This document shows positions 26,218 to 34,915 of a stretch of DNA of 43,594 nt, in pieces (the first letter of the stretch is position 1; each line of letters begins with the position of its first letter). The stretch comes from Candidatus Heimdallarchaeota archaeon (GTDB lineage: Archaea; Asgardarchaeota; Heimdallarchaeia; JABLTI01). A model generated the notes under the pieces. It made no database searches, had not been told where the DNA came from, and was given only the letters and a program-made list of their open reading frames with translations. The translations under genes and the position numbers were made by a program. The DNA lies in contig JAHLVW010000110.1 in assembly GCA_019058275.1 (NCBI GenBank), positions 1-43,594 of the forward strand, in the 5' to 3' direction.

Positions 26218-27564
26218 ATGCTTGATGAATTGTTGACAATATTGGAACCTCTTTCTGCAAAAGCAGAAAAGGTAGGTGCTGATGAAGTTGAATTTTTTGC
26301 TCAAAAGATAAATCAAAAAACTATATTTATTGAAGCTAATAATTTAAAGTCAGCTATCTCAAATTCTTTGAATGGTGTTGGTATAAGGGTTATCAAGAAT
26401 AAATCTGTTGGGTTTGCAAGTACAAATTCTCTTGACAAAATAAAAATTGAAGATGCCTTAAATGAAGCGCTAGCTATAACAAAAGTTACTCTACCAGAAA
26501 ATAGTAATTACCTTCCTCAAAAACGAGTTATAAAAAAGATTCCTGAATTATATGATGAAGCAATTGAACAATATTCTTTAGATGATTTAATAAGTTTAAG
26601 TTCAAAAACTCTGGATTTAATTAATGATACTGACTTAAGGATTAATGTAGAAAGTGGAGAATTTAGAGCAATTAAAACAGAATTTGCTGTTACAAATTCA
26701 AATGGCATTGAAACTTCTGAGATTAGATCATCTTTTAGTTGGGATTATGCTGGAATGGCTGTAGATGAATCAGATATAGGTTCATGGGATTTCGTATCTG
26801 ATAGTGTAGTGAAAGCCAAAGATATAGACATTGAATCAAGTGTTCAGAAATTTACTAAAAAGGTTCTTGGAAATCTTAAGGCAAAAAAAACTCATTCTTT
26901 TGTTGGTTTTATGGTTTTATCCCCAGAAGCAGTATTCGATTTATTCAATATCGTTATCGAATCAGCTACTGCTTATCCAATACAACAAGGTGGAAGCTAT
27001 TTACAAGATAAATTGGGCGATCAAATAGCTATAAAAGATTTAACTATTACCGATAATGGTACACTTGAAAACAGTTGTTCAAGTAGATCATTCGATCGAG
27101 AAGGATTACCTCCTAATGAATTGAAAATAATCAATAATGGGATTTTCACAGGTGTACTTTACAATACTTTTACCGCTAATAAGGAAAATCTTGAATCAAC
27201 TGGACACGCAAGTGGTGGATTTCGAAATATTCCTTTGATTAGTTCCACAAATGTTACAATAGCTATTGGAAATAAATCAATTGAACAAATGATTGCTGAA
27301 ATCGATCATGGAATTTATGTTAAAAGAATAAGTGCTTCTCCTGATTATGTTTCAGGTGATTTTTCAGCGGTATTAAAAGGAAGCAAGTTAATTGAAAAGG
27401 GTGAAATCAAGCATACTTTGAAAGAGATCACTGCTTCTGGAAACATTTATACTAGTTTGAATGAAATCTTTGCAATTAGTAATAAAAAACATGCCCTGCG
27501 ATATGGTGATGTTAGTTTTTTTGTTCCCGAGATTTCAATAGATAACATTAGTTTCGCATCTTAA
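26218..27564 (+). CDS. pmbA: PmbA/TldE paralogue (copy 2)
   Basis: 448 residues. The ATG at 26218 is chosen because GAGGAATTCA precedes it and because MLDELLTILEPLSAKAEKVG aligns with the start of copy 1. A longer frame from 26170 overlaps the hairpin and is not conserved. It is clearly homologous over its whole length to copy 1 (for example LQDKLGDQIAIKDLTI and STGHASGGFRNIP), without a zinc motif. The base composition is more AT-rich than copy 1, so the duplication is not recent. It may give an alternative TldD heterodimer with other substrate preference. Confidence 0.88.
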   Translation: MLDELLTILEPLSAKAEKVGADEVEFFAQKINQKTIFIEANNLKSAISNSLNGVGIRVIKNKSVGFASTNSLDKIKIEDALNEALAITKVTLPENSNYLPQKRVIKKIPELYDEAIEQYSLDDLISLSSKTLDLINDTDLRINVESGEFRAIKTEFAVTNSNGIETSEIRSSFSWDYAGMAVDESDIGSWDFVSDSVVKAKDIDIESSVQKFTKKVLGNLKAKKTHSFVGFMVLSPEAVFDLFNIVIESATAYPIQQGGSYLQDKLGDQIAIKDLTITDNGTLENSCSSRSFDREGLPPNELKIINNGIFTGVLYNTFTANKENLESTGHASGGFRNIPLISSTNVTIAIGNKSIEQMIAEIDHGIYVKRISASPDYVSGDFSAVLKGSKLIEKGEIKHTLKEITASGNIYTSLNEIFAISNKKHALRYGDVSFFVPEISIDNISFAS

Positions 27565-27698
27565 TTTTTATAATTCCTTGAGCTGTAACAACAAAAAAAT
27601 TGTAATATTAGGTATTTTTCTCTATAAACCTTAGAGAATAATAGTTAATCTTTATTAGCTATTACTCTCAAAAATCACTTGTATAACAAAAACTGAGA

Positions 27699-29372
27699 GT
27701 GAAATACTTGACTCTTGAAAGCATTGATGAACTATCATTTACTCCTCGAGATTATCAAACTGCTGCTGCTATAAGTATTTTAAAATCTATTACTGAAGAT
27801 AAGAAACGGTCAACAGTTCTCCTTCTTCCTACAGGTATGGGTAAAACAAATGTAGCAGTTATGGTTGTTTTTGAGATGTTAAAGAAAGGTTTAATCTCAC
27901 CAGAAGGCAAAGTTCTTTTCTTATCTCCAGATAGAAAACTAAAACACCAACTTCATGATGTTTGTCAAGCAGATCTCTCAACCTATGGAAGTTCCTTTTT
28001 ATTACCTGAAGGTGGAAGTTTACCTCCATCATTAACTCAGAAACATTTTGCGATTTCAAGATTTATTTTTGCAACACCCGCATTGTTAATGAATTCACTA
28101 TTTGCTCGAACACCAAGTCAAAGAAGAGTTCGACCTGAAGATCTTGATAAAATTGAATTCATTGTTATTGATGAGATTCTTGATGTTACAGCTCAAACAA
28201 TAAAAGGCGGTGGTTTCAGAATGGATAAACGTTTTGCTCCGTTAATTGATCGATTAATGGCTAAACCAACAAATCAATTCCTTGGTTTAACAGCTTCTAT
28301 CCTCCAAAAAGGCAAATTATCGTTTATTGAAAACATGTTCGGTGGAGCAGATAAGGTTGAATTCATTTATCCAAAGGGAAAAGATTTCCAAGAACATGCA
28401 CCAGCCATTAAACTAAAGCGATTTTACGTTTTCGATGACATGCGAAAAGAAATGGATACGCTTTTAATGGTTTTACGATCTAGAACTCAGAAAGTGCTAG
28501 TGAGCGGTTATTATAGACTATCAGGTGGGCAGAAGCTTCCTTCTAATAGAACACTCCTTTTTGCTAATGAAGTTATGAAAAAATCCTATCAAGGTACAAA
28601 TTTTGAAGCTGGTTCTGAAGCATTTTTTAAAAATTTAATCATAAATGCTGGAGCGTATCTTGATTTAATTGTAGCAAGACAATTTCTCTTTGAACACACA
28701 TTTCCAAAATTCGCTAATTTTGTTAGAGGGATAAAAAATACTTTACTCAACAATGCTGATGAATGGCAAGAGGTTAAAGAGTTAATCGAAATGGCAGTTA
28801 AGCAAGGGAAGGACTCTAAAGTATCACCAAAAGATTTGCGTTTAATTCAAGTGGTAAAAAAATTGGTACAAGAAGAAGATAATTCAGTTATTATCTTTTT
28901 GCGATTTGTTGAAATGACCAAGCACCTTTCATTTCTATTAGAACGAGAAGGCATTCCAAATCTCTTTGTTCATGGGCGAATGAGTGGTGAATCTCAAAAC
29001 ATGCAGCTTAAACGCTTCAAAAATGGAGAAGTAAAAGTCCTATTTGCTAGTGAACGATTGATTAGAAAAGGAACTGATTTGCCAGAAGCAGATAGATGTA
29101 TACATTTCGGAACAACTCTATCTATTGAAGCACGTGAACAAGCTATGGGTCGTATTAGAAGCACTCGATCAGACTTGAAAGAAGATATTACGATAATTTA
29201 TCATCAAACTGCTGAGCAAGAGAAGTATACAAAACTAGTTGAACAATTCCTTGAATCAGTTAAAAGCTTGAAGACATCAGCTGGCTGGACTATCTATGAT
29301 GACGGATCAGTTGAAGCTAGTGGACAAGAGCAACCAGAATTTGTGGTTGAAGAACAAGAGAAAAAGGATTAG
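27699..29372 (+). CDS. SF2 DEAD/DEAH-like helicase, Hef/RIG-I-like
   Basis: 557 residues with a complete SF2 helicase core. The Q-like motif TPRDYQ is at residue 15. Walker A is LPTGMGKT (43-50). Motif II is IDEIL (157-161), where DEAH or DECH is expected. Motif III is LTAS near 200. Motif V is ERLIRKGTDLPEAD, and motif VI is AREQAMGRIRSTR. The order and the Q-x-x-G-R-x-x-R motif VI resemble Hef/FANCM and RIG-I-like enzymes. There is no nuclease domain. The insert between the domains (about 220-370) is long and helical. The GTG start at 27699 overlaps one arm of a 7-bp inverted repeat (ACTCTCA 27664-27670, TGAGAGT 27694-27700) around a TGTATAAC element, possibly an operator. Confidence 0.8.
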   Translation: MKYLTLESIDELSFTPRDYQTAAAISILKSITEDKKRSTVLLLPTGMGKTNVAVMVVFEMLKKGLISPEGKVLFLSPDRKLKHQLHDVCQADLSTYGSSFLLPEGGSLPPSLTQKHFAISRFIFATPALLMNSLFARTPSQRRVRPEDLDKIEFIVIDEILDVTAQTIKGGGFRMDKRFAPLIDRLMAKPTNQFLGLTASILQKGKLSFIENMFGGADKVEFIYPKGKDFQEHAPAIKLKRFYVFDDMRKEMDTLLMVLRSRTQKVLVSGYYRLSGGQKLPSNRTLLFANEVMKKSYQGTNFEAGSEAFFKNLIINAGAYLDLIVARQFLFEHTFPKFANFVRGIKNTLLNNADEWQEVKELIEMAVKQGKDSKVSPKDLRLIQVVKKLVQEEDNSVIIFLRFVEMTKHLSFLLEREGIPNLFVHGRMSGESQNMQLKRFKNGEVKVLFASERLIRKGTDLPEADRCIHFGTTLSIEAREQAMGRIRSTRSDLKEDITIIYHQTAEQEKYTKLVEQFLESVKSLKTSAGWTIYDDGSVEASGQEQPEFVVEEQEKKD

Positions 29373-29384
29373 TAATAATATTTC

Positions 29385-30656
29385 CTAAACCTTTTCAGGT
29401 TGTTTTGGTATGAGATTTATTTTAGTATAGTGTAAAATCAGTAAGGTAAGTGGAATCACTAGAAGCACAAAAAACCCTATGCTGCCAATTAGGAAAACAG
29501 CAGAATAACAGGTAGCTAAGATAATTGGCTGGAAAATTATAGGTGATAAGGATTCACCGATATACCACATAGTGTTATATCCACTAACTACTTTTCCTCG
29601 ATTTTTAATTGAAGTATTACTAACAAGATACAAACTAAAATTTGGTAATAGAAAACCAAAACCAAATCCCCCTACTAACGCTGCAACTAAAAAAATAGCA
29701 AAATTACTAGCAAAAGATAATATAATAAATCCTATTCCCAACAAACCAAAACCGATTAATGATATTATATGGAAATTCAAGATTTTCTTAAATTGATTAT
29801 ATAATATTCCTATTAAAGCTGCAGCAACCATAACAGCAGCCATAATTATCCCTACTCTAAAGCTAGATATTTCTAGTTCCAAATCATCAACATAGTATGA
29901 AATTTGCGAGGGACCTAGATAAAAGAAAAACATCAAAGCAAAAATTGAGAAATAGCAAACAGCAATAATCCATTTTGTGCTTAAACCTTCAACTGTGCAT
30001 GTATTCTCGGAATCTTGTGTCTTTTTATTTAGTGGGGTTGCTTCTTTGATGATATCATCACCCATCTCTTGATTTTTAGGTCCGTGAAGGATAAAAATCG
30101 TTGTAGGTAGGAGGATAGCTGGAAATAAGTACACTAAGAAGGGGTAATTCTATTGGATATCAAATAAAGCTCCACCAATTAAAGCAAAAACCACTGAACC
30201 TATTGCTCCAGTAGCAACCTGGAATCCTAATACTCTATCCCGTTTTTCTCCTTGATAATAATCGCCTATCAAAGTTAAAATTGTGTTCATATTACCTGCA
30301 GCAGCAATACCAAGAAAAGCTCGACTCACTATAATACCATATAAATTAGTAATGTAAAATCCCATGGATCCTGCAACAATATAAAGAATTAATGAACTAA
30401 TAAGAACAGGTTTTCTACCCCATTTATCAATAAGAAAACCAATAATAAACGCAAAAAGTGCAAAAGTTAAAGTAGGTACTGTTAAACTGAATTTAGTAAG
30501 AAATTCTGCATTAGCAACTATTCCATCAAAATGCTCAGTAATTTTTGATAATCCAGGAGAAATCGGTGTACCAACCATGACTGTTAATGTACTCAGTAAT
30601 AATAGAGTTGTTTCGCGTAAGAGTCCTTTGATTGGTTTCTCATCTTCTTCCAACAA
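29385..30656 (-). pseudogene. MFS transporter interrupted by an in-frame TAG
   Basis: Together the two parts make a typical 12-helix major facilitator of about 423 codons. The N-terminal half (30656-30150) has the loop motif FLIDKWGRKPVL between helices 2 and 3 and about five or six helices. It stops at TAG 30150-30152 after GGALFDIQ. The frame then continues without shift into NYPFLVYLFPAILLP and six further helices. In MFS drug-exporter relatives a Trp normally stands just before the PF-x-Y pattern at this spot, so TGG-to-TAG is the likely change. The N-terminal half alone would not transport. It lies between the helicase gene and a helicase tail remnant. Confidence 0.75.
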
Positions 30657-30734
30657 TTCTATCCTTCCTAGATACTAAATTATTTAACTTAATATAGACT
30701 ATTAATGAACCTATTTAGAAATTTGTTACTTTGT

Positions 30735-30915
30735 TTTATCTGTCATCAGACAGCAGAACAAGGAAAGTATACCAAATTAGTAGAGCAATTCCTAGAATCT
30801 GTAGAGTCTAAAAACACATGCTTGATGGACGATCTTTGATGATGGTTCAGTTCAAACAGGAACCAAGCAACAACTAGATTTCGTAGTCGAAGATGAGAAT
30901 GCTTCAACAGAATAA
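30735..30915 (+). pseudogene. C-terminal remnant of a helicase paralogue
   Basis: Translation gives FICHQTAEQGKYTKLVEQFL then ESVES, matching the last 60 residues of the helicase at 27699-29372 (IIYHQTAEQEKYTKLVEQFL). After a frame change near 30812-30825 and an in-frame TGA, it resumes as WTIFDDGSVQTG and DFVVEDE, to a TAA at 30913-30915. The remnant lies on the same strand as the intact helicase but beyond the MFS gene. A second helicase gene once stood here, or a duplication accompanied the arrival of the MFS gene. It is not expressed as a helicase. Confidence 0.85.
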
Positions 30916-30927
30916 GTGCAAAAAAAA

Positions 30928-31765
30928 TTAAATTTTAATTTCTCGTTTCTTGATATAATCTTTGAAATTATTTGCTTCAACAATTAAGGATTCTAATCCA
31001 GTGTCTATCATATCCTCTAGTAAATTAGCCAAACCAGAAACTAATTTGCTGTCGTGTGTAAAATCTTCTTGTTTAATAGCATTAAATTGTTTTTGTATCA
31101 GATCAGCAATTCATACAAATAATTCTGGTGTTGATTTGATTCTTTCTTCACCAGCATTATAGATTGATTGGAGTAGATGTAGCCATCTAGAGTAAGCTTC
31201 TTCATCATTGAATAAAACAAATTTAATGTAAGCATACTGCATCTTTTGAAGAAATTTCTGATCAATGCTTGAATGAGTGTCATAAAATGCCTGTTCAAAT
31301 CTAGACTTAAATATTTAGATACCAATTTTCCAAATCTGTAGAAGACAAATCTTCTGGTGGCGTCATAGGTTCTTCATAGTGTATTGTATATGGATAATCT
31401 GCTTCTATTAGATAAGAAGTCAGCTCTTTCCAAAACTTAGCTCTACTATAATCTCGTTGCTTGACTGATATAAGATCATGATCCATTGCACCACTTGTTG
31501 CCATTGCCTTATATCGTTGTTCTTCTTCTGAATTGCAATCGTTGAATTGTTTGCTCTCGTAATCATAGATTTTTACAATAGCATCATTTGGTTTTACAAA
31601 ACACTAAAAACCTTCACTCATATTGTCACCATCATTTACGCTGACATAATGAATGCCTGGTTCAACTTCAGCATACCCTCGAAAGCCACCCTTGATTTCA
31701 AATATTGAGAAATCCAATTGGGCTTCTTCTTTTGGAATATCTCTTAATATAATATAACCAAACAT
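30928..31765 (-). pseudogene. degenerate AAR2-like (U5 snRNP assembly factor family) gene
   Basis: A good ATG (31765) behind AAGGAGGT opens a frame of about 278 codons with three breaks: TAG at 31604-31606, a +1 frame change at about 31307-31311, and TGA at 31111-31113. Joining the frames gives a protein whose order matches eukaryotic AAR2. There is an N-terminal strand (IILRDIPKEEAQLDF, compare human VVILNMPKGTEFGID), then GGFRGYAEVEPGIHYVSV (human PKFRGVKMIPPGIHFLHY). After a gap comes the helical domain LQKMQYAYIKFVLFNDEEAY with SRWLHLLQ (human [28 protein letters not shown]), and a tail like the human C-terminus. The human segments are from memory. AAR2 binds Prp8 in U5 snRNP biogenesis; an archaeal role is unknown. 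Its divergent promoter is shared with a small ORF. Confidence 0.7.
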
Positions 31766-31776
31766 GATGATTACCT

Positions 31777-31798
31777 CCTTAGATTTTTTGGTCTAAGG
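31777..31798 (-). promoter_or_regulatory. hairpin that would cover the Shine-Dalgarno of the AAR2-like gene
   Basis: Arms CCTTAGA and TCTAAGG (7 bp, 8-nt loop) lie in the expected 5' leader. On the minus strand the second arm runs straight into the AAGGAGGT ribosome site, so pairing would hide part of it. It may be a translation control element. No ligand-binding fold is visible. Confidence 0.4.
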
Positions 31799-31822
31799 TT
31801 GTAAATCAGTAAAATTAGGTTG

Positions 31823-31834
31823 AATTTATATAAA
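31823..31834. promoter_or_regulatory. shared TATA element for divergent genes
   Basis: The sequence AATTTATATAAA is nearly symmetric. About 25 bp to the right lies the ATG of the 61-codon ORF (31852), which would be leaderless. About 25 bp to the left a start site would give the AAR2-like gene a leader of some 40 nt containing the hairpin. Bidirectional use is inferred from spacing. Confidence 0.4.
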
Positions 31835-31851
31835 AGAATGCTATAGCAATA

Positions 31852-32037
31852 ATGGTGTTAATAAAAATGAAATGTAAAGTAATAAGGGTAACTCTGAATG
31901 TTAGTCTTTCCAACTATTCACTCCTTGAAGATACAATTAATATCTGGTTGAAAAATAACCCAAATGTGAAAATCCACCGTGTAAGTCAAGCTGGTTTAGG
32001 TTCTAAAACAGTTATTACAACAATTTTTTATGAATAG
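31852..32037 (+). CDS. 61-residue conserved-looking small protein, unknown
   Basis: The frame starts at ATG 31852 right behind the divergent TATA element; ATG 31867 is an alternative. The protein has a beta-alpha-beta-beta pattern: CKVIRVTLNVSLSN, a helix LLEDTINIWLKNNP, then VKIHRVSQAGLGSKTVITTI and FYE. This looks like a small ferredoxin-like or dodecin-like sheet protein, but I cannot assign a family. No membrane segment is present. Confidence 0.55.
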   Translation: MVLIKMKCKVIRVTLNVSLSNYSLLEDTINIWLKNNPNVKIHRVSQAGLGSKTVITTIFYE

Positions 32038-32227
32038 ATTGTCTACGATGTTGGTTTTGAACAAATGATATCTATCTAATCTATTTGAGGAATTTAGAAA
32101 CAAAGTGATTTATTGCTTGTTATTGCATTTCGTTTTTTGTAAAGAGTATCAACTTCACTAAAATAGAAAAATATAATACTCATAGAGCTACGAATCAGAT
32201 AACTCTAACTCAAAGGATGAAAAAATA

Positions 32228-33520
32228 ATGTTTGATAAAGAATTAGTTAAAAACATTAGGGCAGCGTTCCCTCGAGCTGTAAAAGATTTTAATGGAAGGG
32301 AGCGAGCTTTTTTTGATAATGGAACAGGAACACTTGTCTTAGAAAGTGCTGCTCAAGCAGAAGCTAAAGCACGAATCGATTGTAGTGCTAATGTAGGTGG
32401 TATTTTCGATGAATCCAAGAGCGCAGAGGAAACTATCGAAACAGGAAGACAAGTAGTGGCAGATTATCTTAATGCTCCCTCACTCAATACTATTGTCTCT
32501 GGAGAATCAGCAACAACATTATTCTTTACTGTTAGCTATGCATTAGGAAAAGAATTCAAGGGAACTGAAAATGTTGTTACTACTGAACTCGAACATTACG
32601 CAAATGTGAGTCCATGGAATGAGTTGGTTAGACAAGGGAAAATCAAAGAAGTACGATTTGCACGTATGAATAAAGAAGATGGTACTCTCGATTTAGAACA
32701 TATGAAGGAATTAATAGACTCTAACACAAAGGTAGTATCTGTTACTTCTGCATCAAATATGACTGGAACGAAAATTCCACTTGAACCTGTATGCAAAATA
32801 GCTCGAGAAGCACAAGCATACTTTCTAGTAGATGCTGTTCACCATGTTCCCCATGAACCAATTGATGTTCAAGCAATAGACTGTGACTTTCTTGTTTTCT
32901 CTGGATACAAACTTTTTGGATCGCATGGGAGCTTTATGTATAGCAATGTGGATTATCTCGAGAGCTTAAAACCATATAAGGTGAAACCTTCAAAGAATTA
33001 TGGACCCGCTAAATGGGAATCGGGTACTAGGAATCAAGCAATGTTTGCATCAATTAAAGGAGTTATGGATCATTTCCTTTGGTTATCTGAACAGGTACAG
33101 TCCCAGTATGATGGGGAATTCAAGGAATATGCAGAAAATAAAAGAGCCTTAAAAATTGCAATGGATGCTATCCAGCAAAATGAAAAAGGACTATCTAAAA
33201 CTGTCTTAAAAGGATTTGATGATATCCCAGGTCTTCTAAATATCCTGAATGTGAAAGTCTATGGTATAATAGATACAAATCGTTTAAATGAGAGAGATCC
33301 GACGTTTGCATTCTCAGTAGATAACACACCTCATGAAGAAGTAGTTAAACGCTTATGGGAAGAAGGTGGAATAGCTGCTCGTGCTGGGAATTTCTACTCA
33401 TATGCACAAGAAGTCTATAACCAACTAAACGTTATTCGAATCAGTTTAGTACATTACAATACAATAGAAGAAGTACGAATTTTCCTTAAAACCTTAAATG
33501 CAATTTGCAGTAAGTTGTAA
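32228..33520 (+). CDS. cysteine-desulfurase-like class V aminotransferase (SufS-type relative)
   Basis: 430 residues. PLP-binding Lys K228 lies in FSGYKLFGSHG, with D202 and His205/206 (LVDAVHH) pairing with the pyridine nitrogen, and H123 in ELEHYANVSPW stacking on the ring. The pattern matches the VC1184-type 'cysteine desulfurase-like' group of the SufS family more than NifS/IscS. The usual mobile-loop catalytic Cys is not obvious; the 'RAGNFYSYA' C-terminal region lacks the expected GxxC. A desulfurase function is therefore uncertain, and another lyase or aminotransferase activity is possible. The start is ATG 32228, eight nt after GGATG. Confidence 0.85.
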   Translation: MFDKELVKNIRAAFPRAVKDFNGRERAFFDNGTGTLVLESAAQAEAKARIDCSANVGGIFDESKSAEETIETGRQVVADYLNAPSLNTIVSGESATTLFFTVSYALGKEFKGTENVVTTELEHYANVSPWNELVRQGKIKEVRFARMNKEDGTLDLEHMKELIDSNTKVVSVTSASNMTGTKIPLEPVCKIAREAQAYFLVDAVHHVPHEPIDVQAIDCDFLVFSGYKLFGSHGSFMYSNVDYLESLKPYKVKPSKNYGPAKWESGTRNQAMFASIKGVMDHFLWLSEQVQSQYDGEFKEYAENKRALKIAMDAIQQNEKGLSKTVLKGFDDIPGLLNILNVKVYGIIDTNRLNERDPTFAFSVDNTPHEEVVKRLWEEGGIAARAGNFYSYAQEVYNQLNVIRISLVHYNTIEEVRIFLKTLNAICSKL

Positions 33521-33540
33521 AAAAAGTAGGATTTAAAAAT

Positions 33541-33571
33541 TGGTGTGCGAGGCAGGATTTGAACCAGTGAT
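33541..33571 (-). pseudogene. 3'-end fragment of tRNA-Val (T-arm plus acceptor plus CCA)
   Basis: 31 bp matching the 3' end of the intact tRNA-Val at 43405-43507 with only two mismatches (GAGGCAGG for GAGGCCGG, CAGTGAT for CAGCGAT). The rest of the tRNA is absent: the sequence beyond 33571 is unrelated. The fragment includes the complement of CCA. It is what an integration event at the tRNA 3' end leaves behind, and marks the left edge of the island. Confidence 0.8.
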
Positions 33572-33781
33572 TAATTCTAAAACTATAAAAAGAATAGTAA
33601 ATGTAAAGTTTCTAATAGATCCCTATCTTTAGATTTATTTATTAAACCTTATACTAGGATAAATGGAAAAAGCTAGAAACTAATTCAAACATTTATTATC
33701 AATTGATTTTTCGATGTTTTGAAGAATATCTATCAAAATAGGAAAAGAAAAATGCTTATGAAGAAAAATACAAATAAGCAT

Positions 33782-34531
33782 TTACATTTTCTCAAAAAAA
33801 CCTACTTTCTTTAGTTTTTTATAGCAATCTTTTATTTGCTCTTCTGGAAATGATCCATCCCAATTTGAGAAATACTTGTCCAAAAATCCTTTATAACCTT
33901 CTTTCTGAATATCTTCTTTAGTTAATGATGAGAAATGATTTTCCTCTTTGTCGTATTCATCAATAATTTCCTCAATCTCTTTTGAAGACAACCTTTGGTA
34001 TTTATTGTAATGGATAACTCCTTTCCGAACACGTCCCTTAAAATGCTCAGGTTCCTCTTTTGCATAACCAAGACAAATTGAAATTAGAGGAAAACAATAC
34101 TTGTCTGGAAGATTAAGAATCTTGTAGACTTTCTCTAATTCCATCCGGAATAACTTTGATGTTGCCAGGGAATCTATTCCCAGTGATTTTGCTGCTATAA
34201 TCGCTGTTTGAGAAGCCATTATAGCGTCAATATTCCCAAGAAAAAATCCTCTAATATCACCTACTTGAATGGAATGATTAAGATGATTTGCACAATCAAT
34301 CCAACGATTAAAATCAACACAAAAAACCAATGCTTTATTTGCTTTGAAAAAATATTCATCTAATAACTTTCTATCATCGACAACAACTACTGAATATACT
34401 TGTCTTCCTCCAGAATTTGCTGTTCGTAAAGTCGTTTCAAGTATTTCTTCTAATTTTTTTCCTTCGATTTCCATATCTGAGAATTTTCTTATTGATCTCA
34501 TACTATGTAAAGTTTCCATTGTTTTGTTCAT
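33782..34531 (-). CDS. nitroreductase-family flavoprotein (second copy type)
   Basis: 249 residues beginning MNKTMETLHSMRSIRKFSDM, with the FMN-binding MRSIRKF motif, the helix TAIIAAKSLGIDS, and the fold-closing ISICLGYAKEEPEHF. It is related in layout to the enzyme at 6312-7115 (same DxGY-type C-terminal extension), but the two are clearly diverged. It is the only gene between the 33.54-kb tRNA fragment and the 34.8-kb pseudo-tRNA, so it may be cargo of the inner segment. The substrate is unknown. Confidence 0.8.
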   Translation of the reverse strand: MNKTMETLHSMRSIRKFSDMEIEGKKLEEILETTLRTANSGGRQVYSVVVVDDRKLLDEYFFKANKALVFCVDFNRWIDCANHLNHSIQVGDIRGFFLGNIDAIMASQTAIIAAKSLGIDSLATSKLFRMELEKVYKILNLPDKYCFPLISICLGYAKEEPEHFKGRVRKGVIHYNKYQRLSSKEIEEIIDEYDKEENHFSSLTKEDIQKEGYKGFLDKYFSNWDGSFPEEQIKDCYKKLKKVGFFEKM

Positions 34532-34671
34532 TCTCTTTCGCCAATACTAAATCTGATAAATTAGTACTATATAGAACTAATTTAAACTTTTCAATAAATC
34601 CGTATTAATTATTATTGAATCAAAAATAACCTTCTCTTTTTTGCAATAACTTGGGACTATATTGCTAATGT

Positions 34672-34915
34672 TTAATCTTTTTATAACATATATGTATCTT
34701 TAACAGTCTTTAAATTTCTTCGAAATTACATTACACACCTTTAGTAGATTCAGTAAAAAGCTATAGCTAAATAGATTTCTATCTTAGAAAGTTATGAAGA
34801 TTAATAATTGGTGTGTGAGGCCGGATTTGAACTAACGATATTCAGCTATTTCGGTAATGAAGGTAAACCTCAAACAAATGTAAGGCTAACATCATACCAA
34901 GCTATAACTTTCTAA
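34672..34915 (+). repeat. left copy of a ~240-bp direct repeat carrying a decayed tRNA-Val
   Basis: It aligns with 43267-43507, offset 8595 bp. The first ~105 bp (from TTAATCTTTTTATAACATA) are nearly identical, with about five differences. It includes the small dyad AATTTC-TTC-GAAATT. Similarity then falls through a variable stretch to the pseudo-tRNA. The outer flank is better preserved than the tRNA part. The surrounding 34532-35043 stretch holds no other gene I can see. Confidence 0.85.
34809..34913 (-). pseudogene. degenerate full-length tRNA-Val copy
   Basis: The 3' part is intact (CCA complement at 34809-34811, acceptor strand CTCACAC, T-arm TTCAAATCC). The D-arm region GCTTGGTATGAT is recognisable. 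The 5' acceptor strand has been lost (TTAGAAA in place of GTGTGAG), and the anticodon stem is mispaired, with an intron-like insert. The anticodon triplet reads TAC. It therefore cannot fold as a functional tRNA. Together with the intact copy it brackets the ABC-transporter segment. Confidence 0.75.
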
